Shown here in pieces: positions 9,040 to 17,928 of a DNA stretch of 64,000 nucleotides. Source of the DNA: Oscillospiraceae bacterium. Lineage in GTDB: Bacteria > Bacillota > Clostridia > Oscillospirales > UBA929. The translations under genes were made by a program, and so were the position numbers. The DNA is taken from contig JAIRUW010000013.1 in assembly GCA_031254195.1 (NCBI GenBank), forward strand, positions 1-64,000, given 5' to 3'. Each line of letters opens with the position of its first letter. Position 1 is the first letter of the stretch. The notes beneath the pieces are model-generated. The model had not been told where the DNA came from. It did no database searches and saw only the letters and a list, made by a program, of their open reading frames with translations.

Positions 9040-9069
9040 AATCCCCGCCACGCTGACGTGACGGGGATT
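9040..9069 (-). terminator. Intrinsic terminator after the lipoprotein gene
   Basis: A near-perfect stem (AATCCCCGCCACG / CGTGACGGGGATT, one C/A mismatch) has a four-base loop. On the - strand it is followed by CTTTGG. It ends the gene at 9087-9683. Confidence 0.75.
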
Positions 9070-9086
9070 TTGCAATGCTTGCGATA

Positions 9087-9683
9087 TTATGGAAAAATGT
9101 TTACCCCTAGCTGCACTAATGTCCCTATATTGATTCCCTGCGTTATCGACAGTTGAAGAAGGGAGTTGTCATCTTCTGAAGCGGATTCCCATCTATGCCG
9201 GGTTGTTTCAACATGCTGACCTAAGTAGTCGTAAGCCTCGTCCGATGGCTCCAAATCAGCACTTTTTATGGCGGAATCGGTCGGTGCTCCATACACCGCG
9301 TTGAGTTTATCCGTTATATAGTCAAAAAGTTCCGTTCCGCCGCCATCAAACCTAAATACCATCGAACGCAGCTTGTCATCGGCAAACTCATAGCCGACAT
9401 TAGCCTGGATGCCGTTGCATTCGTATACACCGGCAACAACATAACCTTTTCTTCCGCCTCCATCAGCGCTTTCAAATGCCTGGCCTAAGGGCCTGCCCAA
9501 ACTCTTTTCAACAGCGGAGAAGGTGCTTCCCAAGGCCGCATCCTTATATTCGTATGCCCCTTGATCATTGAGAAAAGCGTTTAAGGCGATTTCTCTTGTC
9601 CCCTGACTGTCACATGCGGCCAGAAGAGCGGCAAACGCTAGACACAAGGTTAGTGCAACAGCACTTCTTTTTATCGTTTTCAT
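9087..9683 (-). CDS. Putative lipoprotein, unknown function
   Basis: The 198-residue product has a lipoprotein signal: MKTIKRS, a hydrophobic core, then the lipobox LLAAC with the cysteine at about residue 24. The mature part includes GSTFSAVEKSLGRPLGQAF, a pattern seen in small secreted proteins with a SmpA/BamE-like or PepSY-like repeat, but I cannot assign it firmly. The ATG at 9683 was chosen because AAGGAGGG lies just upstream. The in-frame ATG at 9743 has no site and would put 20 residues before the signal. It is a single-gene unit with its own terminator. Confidence 0.7.
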   Translation of the reverse strand: MKTIKRSAVALTLCLAFAALLAACDSQGTREIALNAFLNDQGAYEYKDAALGSTFSAVEKSLGRPLGQAFESADGGGRKGYVVAGVYECNGIQANVGYEFADDKLRSMVFRFDGGGTELFDYITDKLNAVYGAPTDSAIKSADLEPSDEAYDYLGQHVETTRHRWESASEDDNSLLQLSITQGINIGTLVQLGVNIFP

Positions 9684-9704
9684 AATACCCTCCTTGCAAA
9701 AATG

Positions 9705-9735
9705 GTATCCAAGAATGAGGGCCTGCTTGGGATAC
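9705..9735. other. Inverted repeat in the 5' region of the lipoprotein gene
   Basis: GTATCCAAG and CTTGGGATAC form a stem of nine base pairs with one bulge, about 20 bases upstream of the start at 9683. The surrounding stretch, 9684-9970, is otherwise AT-rich with no gene seen. Confidence 0.35.
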
Positions 9736-9970
9736 TTTGCCATCCGCCTGTCTAGCCCATTGGAATCACCCCTAAATATATAAACTCATCTTGTCGTGAC
9801 ATTATGTCTGATTAGAGCGTCCCGTTTCTACTTTTTTCCACCTTTATCCTATCACAGACATTTCTTAATTACAAGAGGCTATAACTTCATTATTATTAAC
9901 AAAATATTAACTATTTTTCATAAAAGAATGATCAACACAATGATGCCGGAGCAAAAGCCGTCCTTCCGGC

Positions 9971-9999
9971 TTGTAGAAATGACGCGTCTGTGGTATAAT
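9971..9999 (+). promoter_or_regulatory. Sigma-A-type promoter for the HtrA protease gene
   Basis: TTGTAG, a 17-base spacer and a perfect TATAAT end 33 bases before the ATG at 10033. Confidence 0.7.
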
Positions 10000-10032
10000 T
10001 GCCGTGACAGTTAGAGATAAGGAGAATTGCTC

Positions 10033-11199
10033 ATGTCGAAGCACTCCAACCGCTTATTTTTCATGGCGTTCACCATCCTGCTCGCGCTGATGTTTGTCGT
10101 GACGGGCTTGCTGGGGGCCGCGCTGAATGTCTCGGGCGTGGCGCTTCTCCAGTATCCCGACGGGACGGTCATGCTGGGCGAGCCGTCGCGGGCTTCCGCG
10201 GCGCGCCCGCCGGCCCAGCCGTCGGTTTCGATCCCCATCGTGAATATCCCGACCCCCTCCCCGGTATGGAGGGAGCCGGGCGAACCGCTCACATTCAATG
10301 AGATTTACAAGAAAACCGCGCCCTCGGTCACCGTGATCCTCGCCGGGTCGGCCTATGCCAGCGGCACCGGTACCGGCATCGTGGTCAGCGAGGATGGCTA
10401 TATCGTCACCAACCACCATGTGGTGGAGGGCGCGCAATATATTACCGTTATCCTGAACGACAACACCGAGCATACCGCGCGGCTTGTCGGCTCCGACCGC
10501 CTCTCCGACCTCGCGGTGCTGAAGATCAGGGCGGAGGGGCTGACTCCCGCCGAGTTCGGCAACTCCGACACGGTGGAGCACGGAGACCCGGTGGCCGCCA
10601 TCGGCAACCCCTTTGGCATCGAACTGCGCAACTCCATCACCACCGGCGTCATCTCCGGCGTCAACCGCGACATCACGATCGAAGACGCCTCCGGCGACAT
10701 CACCATGACGGTATTGCAGACCAACTGCGCCGTCAACCCCGGCAACTCCGGCGGGCCGCTGCTCAACGAGTACGGACAGGTCATCGGCATCATTTCCAGC
10801 AAAATCATGGGCAGCGCGTCCCGGACCATCGAGGGCTTGGGCTTCGCCATCCCCAGCAGTTACGCGGCGCCTTTGGTGACACAGCTGATTGAGCATGGCT
10901 ATGTCATAGGCCGCCCTGCCATCGGGATTACTGTTGACCTCAACTACAGCCCGGGATTTGGCCTGCCGCCCGGCGTCTTTGTCAAAAGCGTGGACGAGCG
11001 CTCCGACGCTTACGCCAAGGGATTGCAGCCAAACGACATTATTACGCATATCAACGGCGTCGCCGTGTCGGGAATCAGCGAGGTCAACGACATCAAGAAC
11101 GGGCACACAGCGGGCGATGTGCTGCGGTTTACCGTCTATCGTTTGGGCGAGACGCTGACCATAGACATTAGATTGATGGAAGAGGGAAGTATGAGATAA
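10033..11199 (+). CDS. HtrA/DegP-type trypsin-like serine protease with PDZ domain
   Basis: This is a membrane-anchored quality-control protease. The N-terminus has one transmembrane segment (residues about 9-33), then a Pro-rich linker. The trypsin-like domain shows the full triad: TNHHVV (His), DLAVLKI (Asp) and NPGNSGGPL (Ser). A C-terminal PDZ domain follows (GVFVKSVDERSDAYAKGLQPNDIITHING). At 388 residues it matches Firmicutes HtrA. The ATG at 10033 has AAGGAG eight bases upstream; the TTG at 10027 overlaps that site. ychF starts at the very next base after the stop, so the two are probably co-transcribed. Confidence 0.93.
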   Translation: MSKHSNRLFFMAFTILLALMFVVTGLLGAALNVSGVALLQYPDGTVMLGEPSRASAARPPAQPSVSIPIVNIPTPSPVWREPGEPLTFNEIYKKTAPSVTVILAGSAYASGTGTGIVVSEDGYIVTNHHVVEGAQYITVILNDNTEHTARLVGSDRLSDLAVLKIRAEGLTPAEFGNSDTVEHGDPVAAIGNPFGIELRNSITTGVISGVNRDITIEDASGDITMTVLQTNCAVNPGNSGGPLLNEYGQVIGIISSKIMGSASRTIEGLGFAIPSSYAAPLVTQLIEHGYVIGRPAIGITVDLNYSPGFGLPPGVFVKSVDERSDAYAKGLQPNDIITHINGVAVSGISEVNDIKNGHTAGDVLRFTVYRLGETLTIDIRLMEEGSMR

Positions 11200-12237
11200 A
11201 TGAAACTAGGCTTTGTAGGATTGCCCGGCGCCGGTAAAACGACCATTTTCAACGCCGTGACCGGATCGGAAGCGCAAGGATACGCCGAGGTCAATCTGGC
11301 CTCCGTTCCGGTGCCGGATATGCGGCTGGAGAAACTCGCCGCGATGTTTAACCCGAAAAAGGTCACGACCGCAACGGTTAATTTTGCCGACATTGCGGGA
11401 CTTGTCAAGGGCTCCGGCCTGGGAAACAGGGTTTTGGCGCATGTTAGGGAAGCGGACGCTGTTTTGATGGTATTGCAATGCTTTGAGAAGGACTGCGATC
11501 CTATGGGCGACCGTGAGACGGTTGACCTTGAGTTGTGTATGGCGGATATTGAAGTTGTGGAGAAGCGTATCGCAAGGGTTGAGAAGGCGGCGAAAGGCGA
11601 CAGGTCGCTGCTGCGGGAAGCGGAACTGTTCAAAGCCCTCAAAGCGCATTTAGACAAAGGGTTTAGCGCGCGGGCCTTCGTCTGTTCTGATGAGGACAAG
11701 AACTTGATCGCAGACTGCCCGTTGCTTACCAACAAACCGGTGCTGTATTGCGCCAACCTCTCCGAAGAAAATTTCAAAACGCGGGATACATTCAAACCCT
11801 ATCTCGACCTTGCGAAAGCCGCCGAAGAGGAGGGCGCTATGGTCTTTCCTATCTGCGCCGAGCTGGAGCAGGAAATCATGCAGATGGAACCGGACGACCG
11901 CGCGGTCTTTTTAGAAGATTTAGGAATGGATCAACCGGGCCGCGACCGGCTGATTCAGGTATCGTATGACTTGATGGGGTTGATGTCGTTTTTAACAGCA
12001 GGCGCGCCGGAGGTGCGGGCGTGGACGATCAAAAAAGGGACAAAAGCGCCGGTTGCGGCCGGAAAGATACACAAAGACCTGCAACGCGGCTTTATCCGCG
12101 CGGAGGTCATCGGGTTCGATACGCTGATGGAGTGTGGGTCGATGGCGGCGGCGAAGGAGAAGGGATTGCTGCGCGTCGAGGGCAAGGAGTACGTCATGCG
12201 GGACGGCGACGTCGTGCATTTTCTGTTTAATGTATAG
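11200..12237 (+). CDS. ychF: YchF/OLA1-family P-loop ATPase with divergent P-loop
   Basis: This Obg-like protein has the NxxE motif of the ATP-specific YchF group (ANLSEENF) and a C-terminal TGS/DUF933 domain (WTIKKGTKAPVAAGKIHKDLQRGFIRAEVI). The P-loop reads GLPGAGKTT instead of the usual GLPNVGKST. At 345 residues it is slightly shorter than the usual 363. It may be a YchF-like paralogue rather than the canonical housekeeping YchF. Its ATG directly abuts the htrA stop codon, with a weak GGAAGAGGGAAG upstream inside htrA. Confidence 0.87.
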   Translation: MKLGFVGLPGAGKTTIFNAVTGSEAQGYAEVNLASVPVPDMRLEKLAAMFNPKKVTTATVNFADIAGLVKGSGLGNRVLAHVREADAVLMVLQCFEKDCDPMGDRETVDLELCMADIEVVEKRIARVEKAAKGDRSLLREAELFKALKAHLDKGFSARAFVCSDEDKNLIADCPLLTNKPVLYCANLSEENFKTRDTFKPYLDLAKAAEEEGAMVFPICAELEQEIMQMEPDDRAVFLEDLGMDQPGRDRLIQVSYDLMGLMSFLTAGAPEVRAWTIKKGTKAPVAAGKIHKDLQRGFIRAEVIGFDTLMECGSMAAAKEKGLLRVEGKEYVMRDGDVVHFLFNV

Positions 12238-12298
12238 TAAGCGCTCTAACGGCTTGCAGGGAGACAAGGCATCTCCGCTCACGGGCCCGGCAGGGAGC

Positions 12299-13132
12299 AT
12301 GACACGCATACAGCTCCTCGACGGTCTGAGGGGCTTTTGCATCCTACTCGTCATCGCCTACCATTTCGGCTACAATTTAGTGGCGCGGGAGTATATCCCC
12401 CGGGAAGCGCTGTATAACCCGGTGCTGGAAGTCTTACAGCCGTTTTTCGCCGGGGTGTTCATCGTGCTGGCGGGGGTTTCGTCGCGTTTTTCCCGCAGCA
12501 ACCTCAAGCGCGGGCTTATGCTGCTTGGGTGCGCTTTGCTGGTGACGGCGGTCAGCCTTACCGTCCTGCCCGACCCCGCGTTATCGCTGCGCGCTGTTTT
12601 GGGGCATGAGGTGACCGGCGCGGAGGTCGGCGCGCTGGTGGAATCGGGAAAGATAACCCTGCATGAGACCATCGCTGAGGAAGCGGCAAAGCGCGGCATC
12701 ACCGGCCCGGACGCGCTCGGCTCGCTTGCCCTCTCTTATTATGACGTCCCATACCCATTGATTGGGACGCCTGTACTGTTCGGCATCCTGCACCTGCTGG
12801 CGGCTTGCATCCTGCTGTACGCGCTGCTGGAAAAACTGCGCATAACCGCGCCCGCTGTGGTTTTGGGCGCGTTCTTTCTATTGCGGTTGGGCGTAACGGA
12901 GTGGCCAAACCTCCCGTCCGCCGATTATTTCCCGCTGGTGCCGTGGGTCTTTGCCTTCTTCTTCGGCGTTTGGCTGGGCGGGCCGATTCGCGAAGGGACG
13001 TTCCCGCAATGGTTCTATGAGATGAAAATCCCCGTCTTCCCGGCCATCGGGCGGCGCACGCTGCTGATTTATCTGCTGCACCAGCCGGCGCTGTATGGGA
13101 TATTGTGGGTCGTGGAAGCAGTTAGGGGTTAA
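12299..13132 (+). CDS. DUF1624-type integral membrane protein (heparan-alpha-glucosaminide N-acetyltransferase-like)
   Basis: The N-terminal signature RIQLLDGLRGFCILLVIAYHFG is diagnostic of the DUF1624/HGSNAT-like acyltransferase family, which has a conserved His in the first membrane segment. Several further transmembrane segments are visible (FFAGVFIVLAG, LMLLGCALLVTAVSL, VPWVFAFFFGVWLGG, LLIYLLHQPALYG). The ATG at 12299 was chosen because the conserved motif starts there. Longer in-frame starts overlap ychF and add unrelated basic residues. The substrate is unknown. The likely role is acetylation of a cell-surface glycan, by family analogy only. Confidence 0.82.
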   Translation: MTRIQLLDGLRGFCILLVIAYHFGYNLVAREYIPREALYNPVLEVLQPFFAGVFIVLAGVSSRFSRSNLKRGLMLLGCALLVTAVSLTVLPDPALSLRAVLGHEVTGAEVGALVESGKITLHETIAEEAAKRGITGPDALGSLALSYYDVPYPLIGTPVLFGILHLLAACILLYALLEKLRITAPAVVLGAFFLLRLGVTEWPNLPSADYFPLVPWVFAFFFGVWLGGPIREGTFPQWFYEMKIPVFPAIGRRTLLIYLLHQPALYGILWVVEAVRG

Positions 13133-13172
13133 TGTGTTCGTAAACGGCGCATACTAAAGCCATCTTGGGCGT

Positions 13173-13194
13173 GTTTCCCGCCTTGGCGGGGAAC
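13173..13194. terminator. Hairpin between the DUF1624 and CBS genes
   Basis: A ten-base-pair stem (GTTTCCCGCC / GGCGGGGAAC) has a two-base loop, without a clear T tract. It may be a weak terminator or an RNA-stability element. Confidence 0.4.
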
Positions 13195-13223
13195 AGAATA
13201 CTCTCATAAAAGGATGGATTACC

Positions 13224-13655
13224 ATGCGCGTATCCGAACTGATGAACAACAACGTGGTGTCGATTACGCCCGACGAGCCGACCTTGCTCGCCGCCCGCCT
13301 GCTGTCCCGCCACAACATAGGCTCGCTGCCGGTCTGCTCGCTGGACGGTAAGCTGCGCGGCATGGTGACCGACCGCGACATCGTATTGCGCTGCGTCGCC
13401 ACCGAGAGCGACCCGCAGACGACGCGCGTGCGCGAGATCATGACGCGCGGCGTGGTATCGGTGACGCCGGACGACGATGTGCGCGAAGCGGCGCACAAGA
13501 TGGCGCATGAGCAGGTGCGCCGCCTGCCGGTGGTCAACGCCTCCGGCTCGGTGGTGGGGATGCTGTCGCTTGGCGATATGGCGAAAAGCCGCGCTTTGGA
13601 GATGGAGGCGGCCAACGCTTTGAGTGAGATCAGCTTGAATGTGAAAAAGGTTTGA
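13224..13655 (+). CDS. Two-CBS-domain protein
   Basis: This 143-residue protein consists almost entirely of two CBS domains that form a Bateman module: VSELMNNNVVSITPDEPTLLAARLL with VTDRDIVLR, then VREIMTRGVVSVTPDDDVREAAHKM with RRLPVV and VGMLSLGDMA. Such modules bind adenine nucleotides, and stand-alone versions regulate partner proteins. GGATGGATTACC precedes the ATG. No partner can be inferred from the neighbours. Confidence 0.9.
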   Translation: MRVSELMNNNVVSITPDEPTLLAARLLSRHNIGSLPVCSLDGKLRGMVTDRDIVLRCVATESDPQTTRVREIMTRGVVSVTPDDDVREAAHKMAHEQVRRLPVVNASGSVVGMLSLGDMAKSRALEMEAANALSEISLNVKKV

Positions 13656-13664
13656 CAAGGGAAC

Positions 13665-13706
13665 GGCGGCCTGCCTAATGCCAAGCGTATATCAGGCGTA
13701 GCCGCC
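13665..13706. repeat. Intergenic inverted repeat, possible dispersed element
   Basis: GGCGGC and GCCT on the left pair with AGGC and GCCGCC on the right around a 17-base loop containing CCAAGCGTATATCAGG. The right edge reads GCCGCCCCTACATAG, whose complement (TGTAGGGGCGGC) recurs at 61405 and in part at 29510. Confidence 0.45.
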
Positions 13707-13728
13707 CCTACATAGAGGATGTGAATAT

Positions 13729-15333
13729 ATGAAATCATGGCGGCTTTTTATAGCGGCGCTGCTGCTGTGCTCCATGGCGGCCTGCCATCAGCCGGGCGAG
13801 CCTTCGCCGCCGCCCGCTATCCCAAGCGCGACGGAGGACGCGACGCCTTCGGGGCTTTCGCCAACGCCTGAACCCTCGCCCGCGCCTTCTCCCAGTCCTT
13901 CACCGCCTGCACCGCCTAGAGAGACGCCTGCATATGCAGTGGTTTTGCCGGACGGCCTCCCGGATAGGCTCGCCTTTGACACGGACGAGGTAGGGTCGCG
14001 GTATTATGAGGAGGCTTCCCCAACCCTGCGCCCCAGGCCGGATTACGGGCGGCTGTATCCGTTTGTCGGCGCGGCGGCCGGAGACGGATGGGGCAGCATT
14101 ACACATTACCTTGGGCTGTGTACGGAGGAGGGACAAATCGTAGTCGATCCGGTGTACACCAACGTGGAAATTGTTGAAAAAGACGGCAAGATGATGTATG
14201 CACTCCAGCGCTATATCGAACTGGAAGGAGACGTCACCTTTGCCGCCCTCGACGGAAGCTGGGCTGTGACCTATCAGGACAGCGACCGCAGTTTTTTGCG
14301 CTATGAGGCGGGATATTACTATTATGTGGCCAATCAGGAGTATATCTCGGTCTATGACGGGACAGGGTGGGGCGCGATCGGTTATGACGGCAAACTCGTT
14401 TACCCCTGCCGCGAACGGTTTCCGGTGCAGTTCTCCGAGGGCTTGGCGGTGGTCTGGAGCGAAGACGGGGAACGGTATTCCTACGTCAATATCAAGGGGC
14501 AGACAGTGATCGGCCCGTTTGAAGCGCCCGAGCCGCTGGACGGGGACGCGCAAATATGGCAGTATTTCTGGCGCAGCCAACACTTCAACTACGGCTTGGC
14601 GCGGTTTCAAGAGGACGGGCTGTACGGGTTCATCGACAAGACGGGAAAAGTCGTCATTGAGCCGCAATTTGATTTCGCGGCGGGCTTCTTCGGCGAGTAC
14701 GGCGTCGTGGGCACTTATAACAATATCGCCATTGACCGCAAAGGCAATAGGCTGGCGACAGCAGGCAAGCATATAGAGACGGTGGATGAGACGACATTTA
14801 TCATACACGGCGGGGTCATCGGCGGGCTTCATCATGACAGAGTGCTTATGAACAGCGCCGGAGAGGTCTTGTCAACAAGGGTCCTTACTAGGCAACTGGA
14901 TAATGGCTGGATGGTAGGGGATTACAGTGACAATCCTTCGCGGCTGGAAAAGGATGGAGAGGTAATCAAGCTGCCATATCAAATATGGCACGGGCTGCCG
15001 GAAGATAGGTTCGTGTTCTATAGGTACGATGATGAGCTTGAACAGTCGGTACAAGGCATTGTCGATAAAACAGGGGCAGTTTTGATGGAGATTCGGAAAG
15101 GGAACGTGGAGGTGCTGCCGTCAGGCCGGATCCAGACGTCCCGTTGGGAACGAGGGGTTGGTTATTACGGCTTATGGGACGTTGATTATCAGCCATTGCT
15201 GCCGACCCGGTATCAATTCCTCACCGATTATGGGGACTATTTTGCCGCGCGGGACGGCTATTTCGGCGGCCTGCTGGACAAAGAGGGCAACTGGGTGGTC
15301 AGGCGCTCGCTGCTGGATACGCTGCTGGATTAA
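13729..15333 (+). CDS. WG-repeat lipoprotein 1
   Basis: The 534-residue product has a lipoprotein signal (FIAALLLCSMAAC, lipidated Cys about residue 19). A Pro/Ser-rich linker of about 45 residues follows, then a long region of WG beta repeats (GWGAIGYDGKLVYPC, GLAVVWSEDGERYSYVNIKGQTVIGPFE, GLARFQEDGLYGFIDKTGKVVIEPQF). WG repeats are extracytoplasmic beta-rich modules of unknown role, common in Clostridia. It is the first of three tandem lipoprotein genes. The next gene is a full-length paralogue, with long identical stretches such as DYGRLYPFVGA and EEGQIVVDPVYTNV. Confidence 0.88.
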   Translation: MKSWRLFIAALLLCSMAACHQPGEPSPPPAIPSATEDATPSGLSPTPEPSPAPSPSPSPPAPPRETPAYAVVLPDGLPDRLAFDTDEVGSRYYEEASPTLRPRPDYGRLYPFVGAAAGDGWGSITHYLGLCTEEGQIVVDPVYTNVEIVEKDGKMMYALQRYIELEGDVTFAALDGSWAVTYQDSDRSFLRYEAGYYYYVANQEYISVYDGTGWGAIGYDGKLVYPCRERFPVQFSEGLAVVWSEDGERYSYVNIKGQTVIGPFEAPEPLDGDAQIWQYFWRSQHFNYGLARFQEDGLYGFIDKTGKVVIEPQFDFAAGFFGEYGVVGTYNNIAIDRKGNRLATAGKHIETVDETTFIIHGGVIGGLHHDRVLMNSAGEVLSTRVLTRQLDNGWMVGDYSDNPSRLEKDGEVIKLPYQIWHGLPEDRFVFYRYDDELEQSVQGIVDKTGAVLMEIRKGNVEVLPSGRIQTSRWERGVGYYGLWDVDYQPLLPTRYQFLTDYGDYFAARDGYFGGLLDKEGNWVVRRSLLDTLLD

Positions 15334-15349
15334 ACGGGAGGGATACACA

Positions 15350-16918
15350 ATGGTTCGAAAACGCTTCGCCATTCTGCTGGCTCTGCTGCTGTTCGCTGCC
15401 GGGTGCGCTTCGCCGTCCGTCAGCCCGGACGCAACGGAGGACGCGACGTCTTCGGGGCCGCCTCCAACGCCTGAACCCTCACCCCCGCCTTCTCACAGTC
15501 CTTCGCCGCCTGTACCGCTCAGAGAGACGCCCGCATACACAGTGGTTTTGCCGGACGGCCTCCCGGAGAGGCCGGTCGTTGGCAAGGATGAGGTAGGGTC
15601 GCGGTATTATGGGGAGACGACACTGGCTTTGCAGCCAAGGCCGGACTACGGGCGGCTGTATCCGTTTGTCGGCGCGGTGGGCGGAGACGGATGGGGCAAT
15701 TTCAAATTTTACCTTGGGCTGTGTACGGAGGAGGGTCAAATCGTAGTCGATCCGGTGTATACCAACGTGGATATCGTTGAGAAAGACGGCAAGATGATGT
15801 ACATACTCCAGCGCTCTATCGATCACTACCGAAAGGAAACCACCTTCGCCGCCCTCGACGGCAGCTGGGCTGTGACCTATCAGGACAGCGACTTCCAAAG
15901 GGCGGGGTATGTATATTCATTACTCAATGGCTCTTTGTCGCCGGAATACATTTCGGTTTACAACGGTGAGGGCTGGGGCGCGATCGACTATACCGGCAAA
16001 CTCGTCTACCCCTGCCGCGAACGGTTCCCGGTGCAGTTCTCCGAGGGGTTGGCGGTCGTGTGGGGCGAAGACGGGGAACGGTATTCCTACGTCAATATCA
16101 AGGGGCAGACGGTAATCGGCTCGTTTGAATCGCCTGAGCCAATGAAAAAATACGAAGAACCGTGGCGGTTTTATCATCAAAACCTCTATTTCAGCCAAGG
16201 CTTGGCGAGATTTCAGAAGGACGGGCTTTGGGGGTATACCGACAAGACGGGGACAGTGATAATCGCGCCGCGGCATCCGCAGGGGGCATCAGAGTTTTAC
16301 GGCGATTATGCTATCATTTTCTGGGATTCCAGTACCGCTATCGACCGTGAGGGAAATGTCCTGGCAAATAGCTCATCTATAATGCCGCTGGATGAGACAT
16401 TATTTTGGGTGTATGACTGGGACAGCAAAGGTCGCAACACAACCCTAATGAACAGTGACGGAGAGGTTGTTCCCATGAGCATTACCCCTTCGGCCCGGCT
16501 GGAAAACGGCTGGTGGTTGGAGCCTTACGGGAGTAACTCTTCGCGGCTGGAGAAGGACGGCGAGGTAATAGAGCTGCCATATCAAATATCGTATGGGTTA
16601 CCGGAAGACAGGTTTACCTTTTATACCTATGTAGACCATATGAATCTGTGGGGTGTTGTGGATAAGGCGGGCAATGTTCTGATTGAAGGCAAAGAGGGGT
16701 ACGCGCAGTTGCAGCCGTCAGGCCGGATTCGGACGTACTACGGGAATCTGCAAGGCCTGTGGGACGCTGACCTGACGCCGCTGCTTCCGCTAAGATACCA
16801 GCACATTGCAGAATACGGGGATTATTTTGCCGTGCAGGAAGGGATATATGGCGGATTGGTCAACAAACAGGGCGATTGGATCGTCAAGCGTTCGCTGCTC
16901 GATTTTATGTTGGATTGA
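15350..16918 (+). CDS. WG-repeat lipoprotein 2 (tandem paralogue)
   Basis: This 522-residue lipoprotein starts MVRKRFAILLALLLFAAGC with the lipidated Cys near residue 19. A Ser/Pro linker and WG repeats follow, collinear with the preceding gene (GWGAIDYTGKLVYPC, GERYSYVNIKGQTVIG, GLARFQKDGLWGYTDKTGTVIIAP). I chose the ATG at 15350 because GGGAGGG lies eight bases upstream, although the frame is open back to 15158 inside the previous gene. Only 16 bases separate it from that gene, so they form one operon. Its leader peptide matches that of the next, unrelated gene more closely than that of its own paralogue. Confidence 0.9.
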   Translation: MVRKRFAILLALLLFAAGCASPSVSPDATEDATSSGPPPTPEPSPPPSHSPSPPVPLRETPAYTVVLPDGLPERPVVGKDEVGSRYYGETTLALQPRPDYGRLYPFVGAVGGDGWGNFKFYLGLCTEEGQIVVDPVYTNVDIVEKDGKMMYILQRSIDHYRKETTFAALDGSWAVTYQDSDFQRAGYVYSLLNGSLSPEYISVYNGEGWGAIDYTGKLVYPCRERFPVQFSEGLAVVWGEDGERYSYVNIKGQTVIGSFESPEPMKKYEEPWRFYHQNLYFSQGLARFQKDGLWGYTDKTGTVIIAPRHPQGASEFYGDYAIIFWDSSTAIDREGNVLANSSSIMPLDETLFWVYDWDSKGRNTTLMNSDGEVVPMSITPSARLENGWWLEPYGSNSSRLEKDGEVIELPYQISYGLPEDRFTFYTYVDHMNLWGVVDKAGNVLIEGKEGYAQLQPSGRIRTYYGNLQGLWDADLTPLLPLRYQHIAEYGDYFAVQEGIYGGLVNKQGDWIVKRSLLDFMLD

Positions 16919-16933
16919 GAGGAGAAGATAATC

Positions 16934-17908
16934 ATGCAAAAAAAGAGGTTCGCCATTCTGCTGGCACTGCTGCTCGTAGCCGGGTGTACTTCGCCGTCCG
17001 TCAGCCCGGACACGACGGAGGATGTTTCGCCATCGCCGCCGCCTGAGGAAACTTTATCGTCACCGGAACCCACGCCGTCCCTGTTTTTGGAGCCGTCCTC
17101 TATCCCCTTTCAGTTCACCGAGGAGAATTTCCCGCGCATAGACGGCTCCACCGCCAATATCCCACTGGGGCAGATGGTCTATTCCGCCCTGCTGGGCAAG
17201 TCCGCGGAGGAAGCGGAGGCCTTCATCAACTTCAACGGCACCGCTACCGCTTGGCGGTACCTGATGTATGAGGAAGCAGACCTGTTGCTGGTGTATGAGC
17301 CTTCCGAAGATACGACTCAGTGGTTTGGGTCAGAGGGGTTTCGGTCGCTGGAATTCGCGCCAATCGGGCGGGACGCGCTGGTCTTTCTGGTCAACATCCA
17401 AAACAAGGTGAATGGGCTGACGACGGAGCAAATACAGGGCATTTACAGCGATGAGATCACCAACTGGAAAGAAGTCGGCGGCGACGACGCGGCCATAGCC
17501 GCTTATCAGCGCAACACCACCTCCGGCAGCCAGGCAATGATGCTAAAGCTGGTGATGCAAGGCTTGGTGATGGCTGTCCCCCCACAAGCGGTGGTGATTG
17601 GAGGGATGGGCGGCCTGGTCGAGGCGGTGGCCGCGTATGACAACGCCCACAGCGCCATCGGTTACAATGTATACTACTACGTCTCCCAAATGAAAAACGA
17701 CCCGAACATCAAGCTGCTGCCGGTCAACGGCGTGGAGCCGGACAACGGCAGCATCCAGAGCGGGGCGTATCCGTTTGTCAACGATTTTTTCGTGGCAATC
17801 CGCACAAAGGAACCCGCCGGAAGCCCGGCGCGGATCCTCTATAACTGGCTGCAAAGCGCGGACGGGCAGGCATTGGTCGAAGCGGCGGGGTATGTGCCGG
17901 TGGGGTGA
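16934..17908 (+). CDS. PstS-like substrate-binding lipoprotein
   Basis: This 324-residue lipoprotein (lipobox LLVAGC) has a Pro/Ser linker followed by a PBP type II domain of the phosphate-binding group. RIDGSTANIPL matches the oxyanion-binding loop motif DGSTA. FAPIGRDALVFLVN and GLTTEQIQGIYSDEITNWKEVGG are typical of PstS. No pstCAB permease is nearby, so it may scavenge or sense an oxyanion, or be a PstS homologue with another ligand. Its first 30 residues are nearly identical to the WG-repeat lipoprotein just upstream, although the mature domains are unrelated. GAGGAGAAG precedes the ATG. Confidence 0.88.
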   Translation: MQKKRFAILLALLLVAGCTSPSVSPDTTEDVSPSPPPEETLSSPEPTPSLFLEPSSIPFQFTEENFPRIDGSTANIPLGQMVYSALLGKSAEEAEAFINFNGTATAWRYLMYEEADLLLVYEPSEDTTQWFGSEGFRSLEFAPIGRDALVFLVNIQNKVNGLTTEQIQGIYSDEITNWKEVGGDDAAIAAYQRNTTSGSQAMMLKLVMQGLVMAVPPQAVVIGGMGGLVEAVAAYDNAHSAIGYNVYYYVSQMKNDPNIKLLPVNGVEPDNGSIQSGAYPFVNDFFVAIRTKEPAGSPARILYNWLQSADGQALVEAAGYVPVG

Positions 17909-17928
17909 GCTCCGGCGCTTTCATAGCC

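Noticed and set aside
10054..11106. 350-codon - strand frame opposite htrA
   Set aside because: It is fully antisense to a protease with an intact catalytic triad. Its composition (Asp, Val, Gly, His-rich) is that of a shadow frame.
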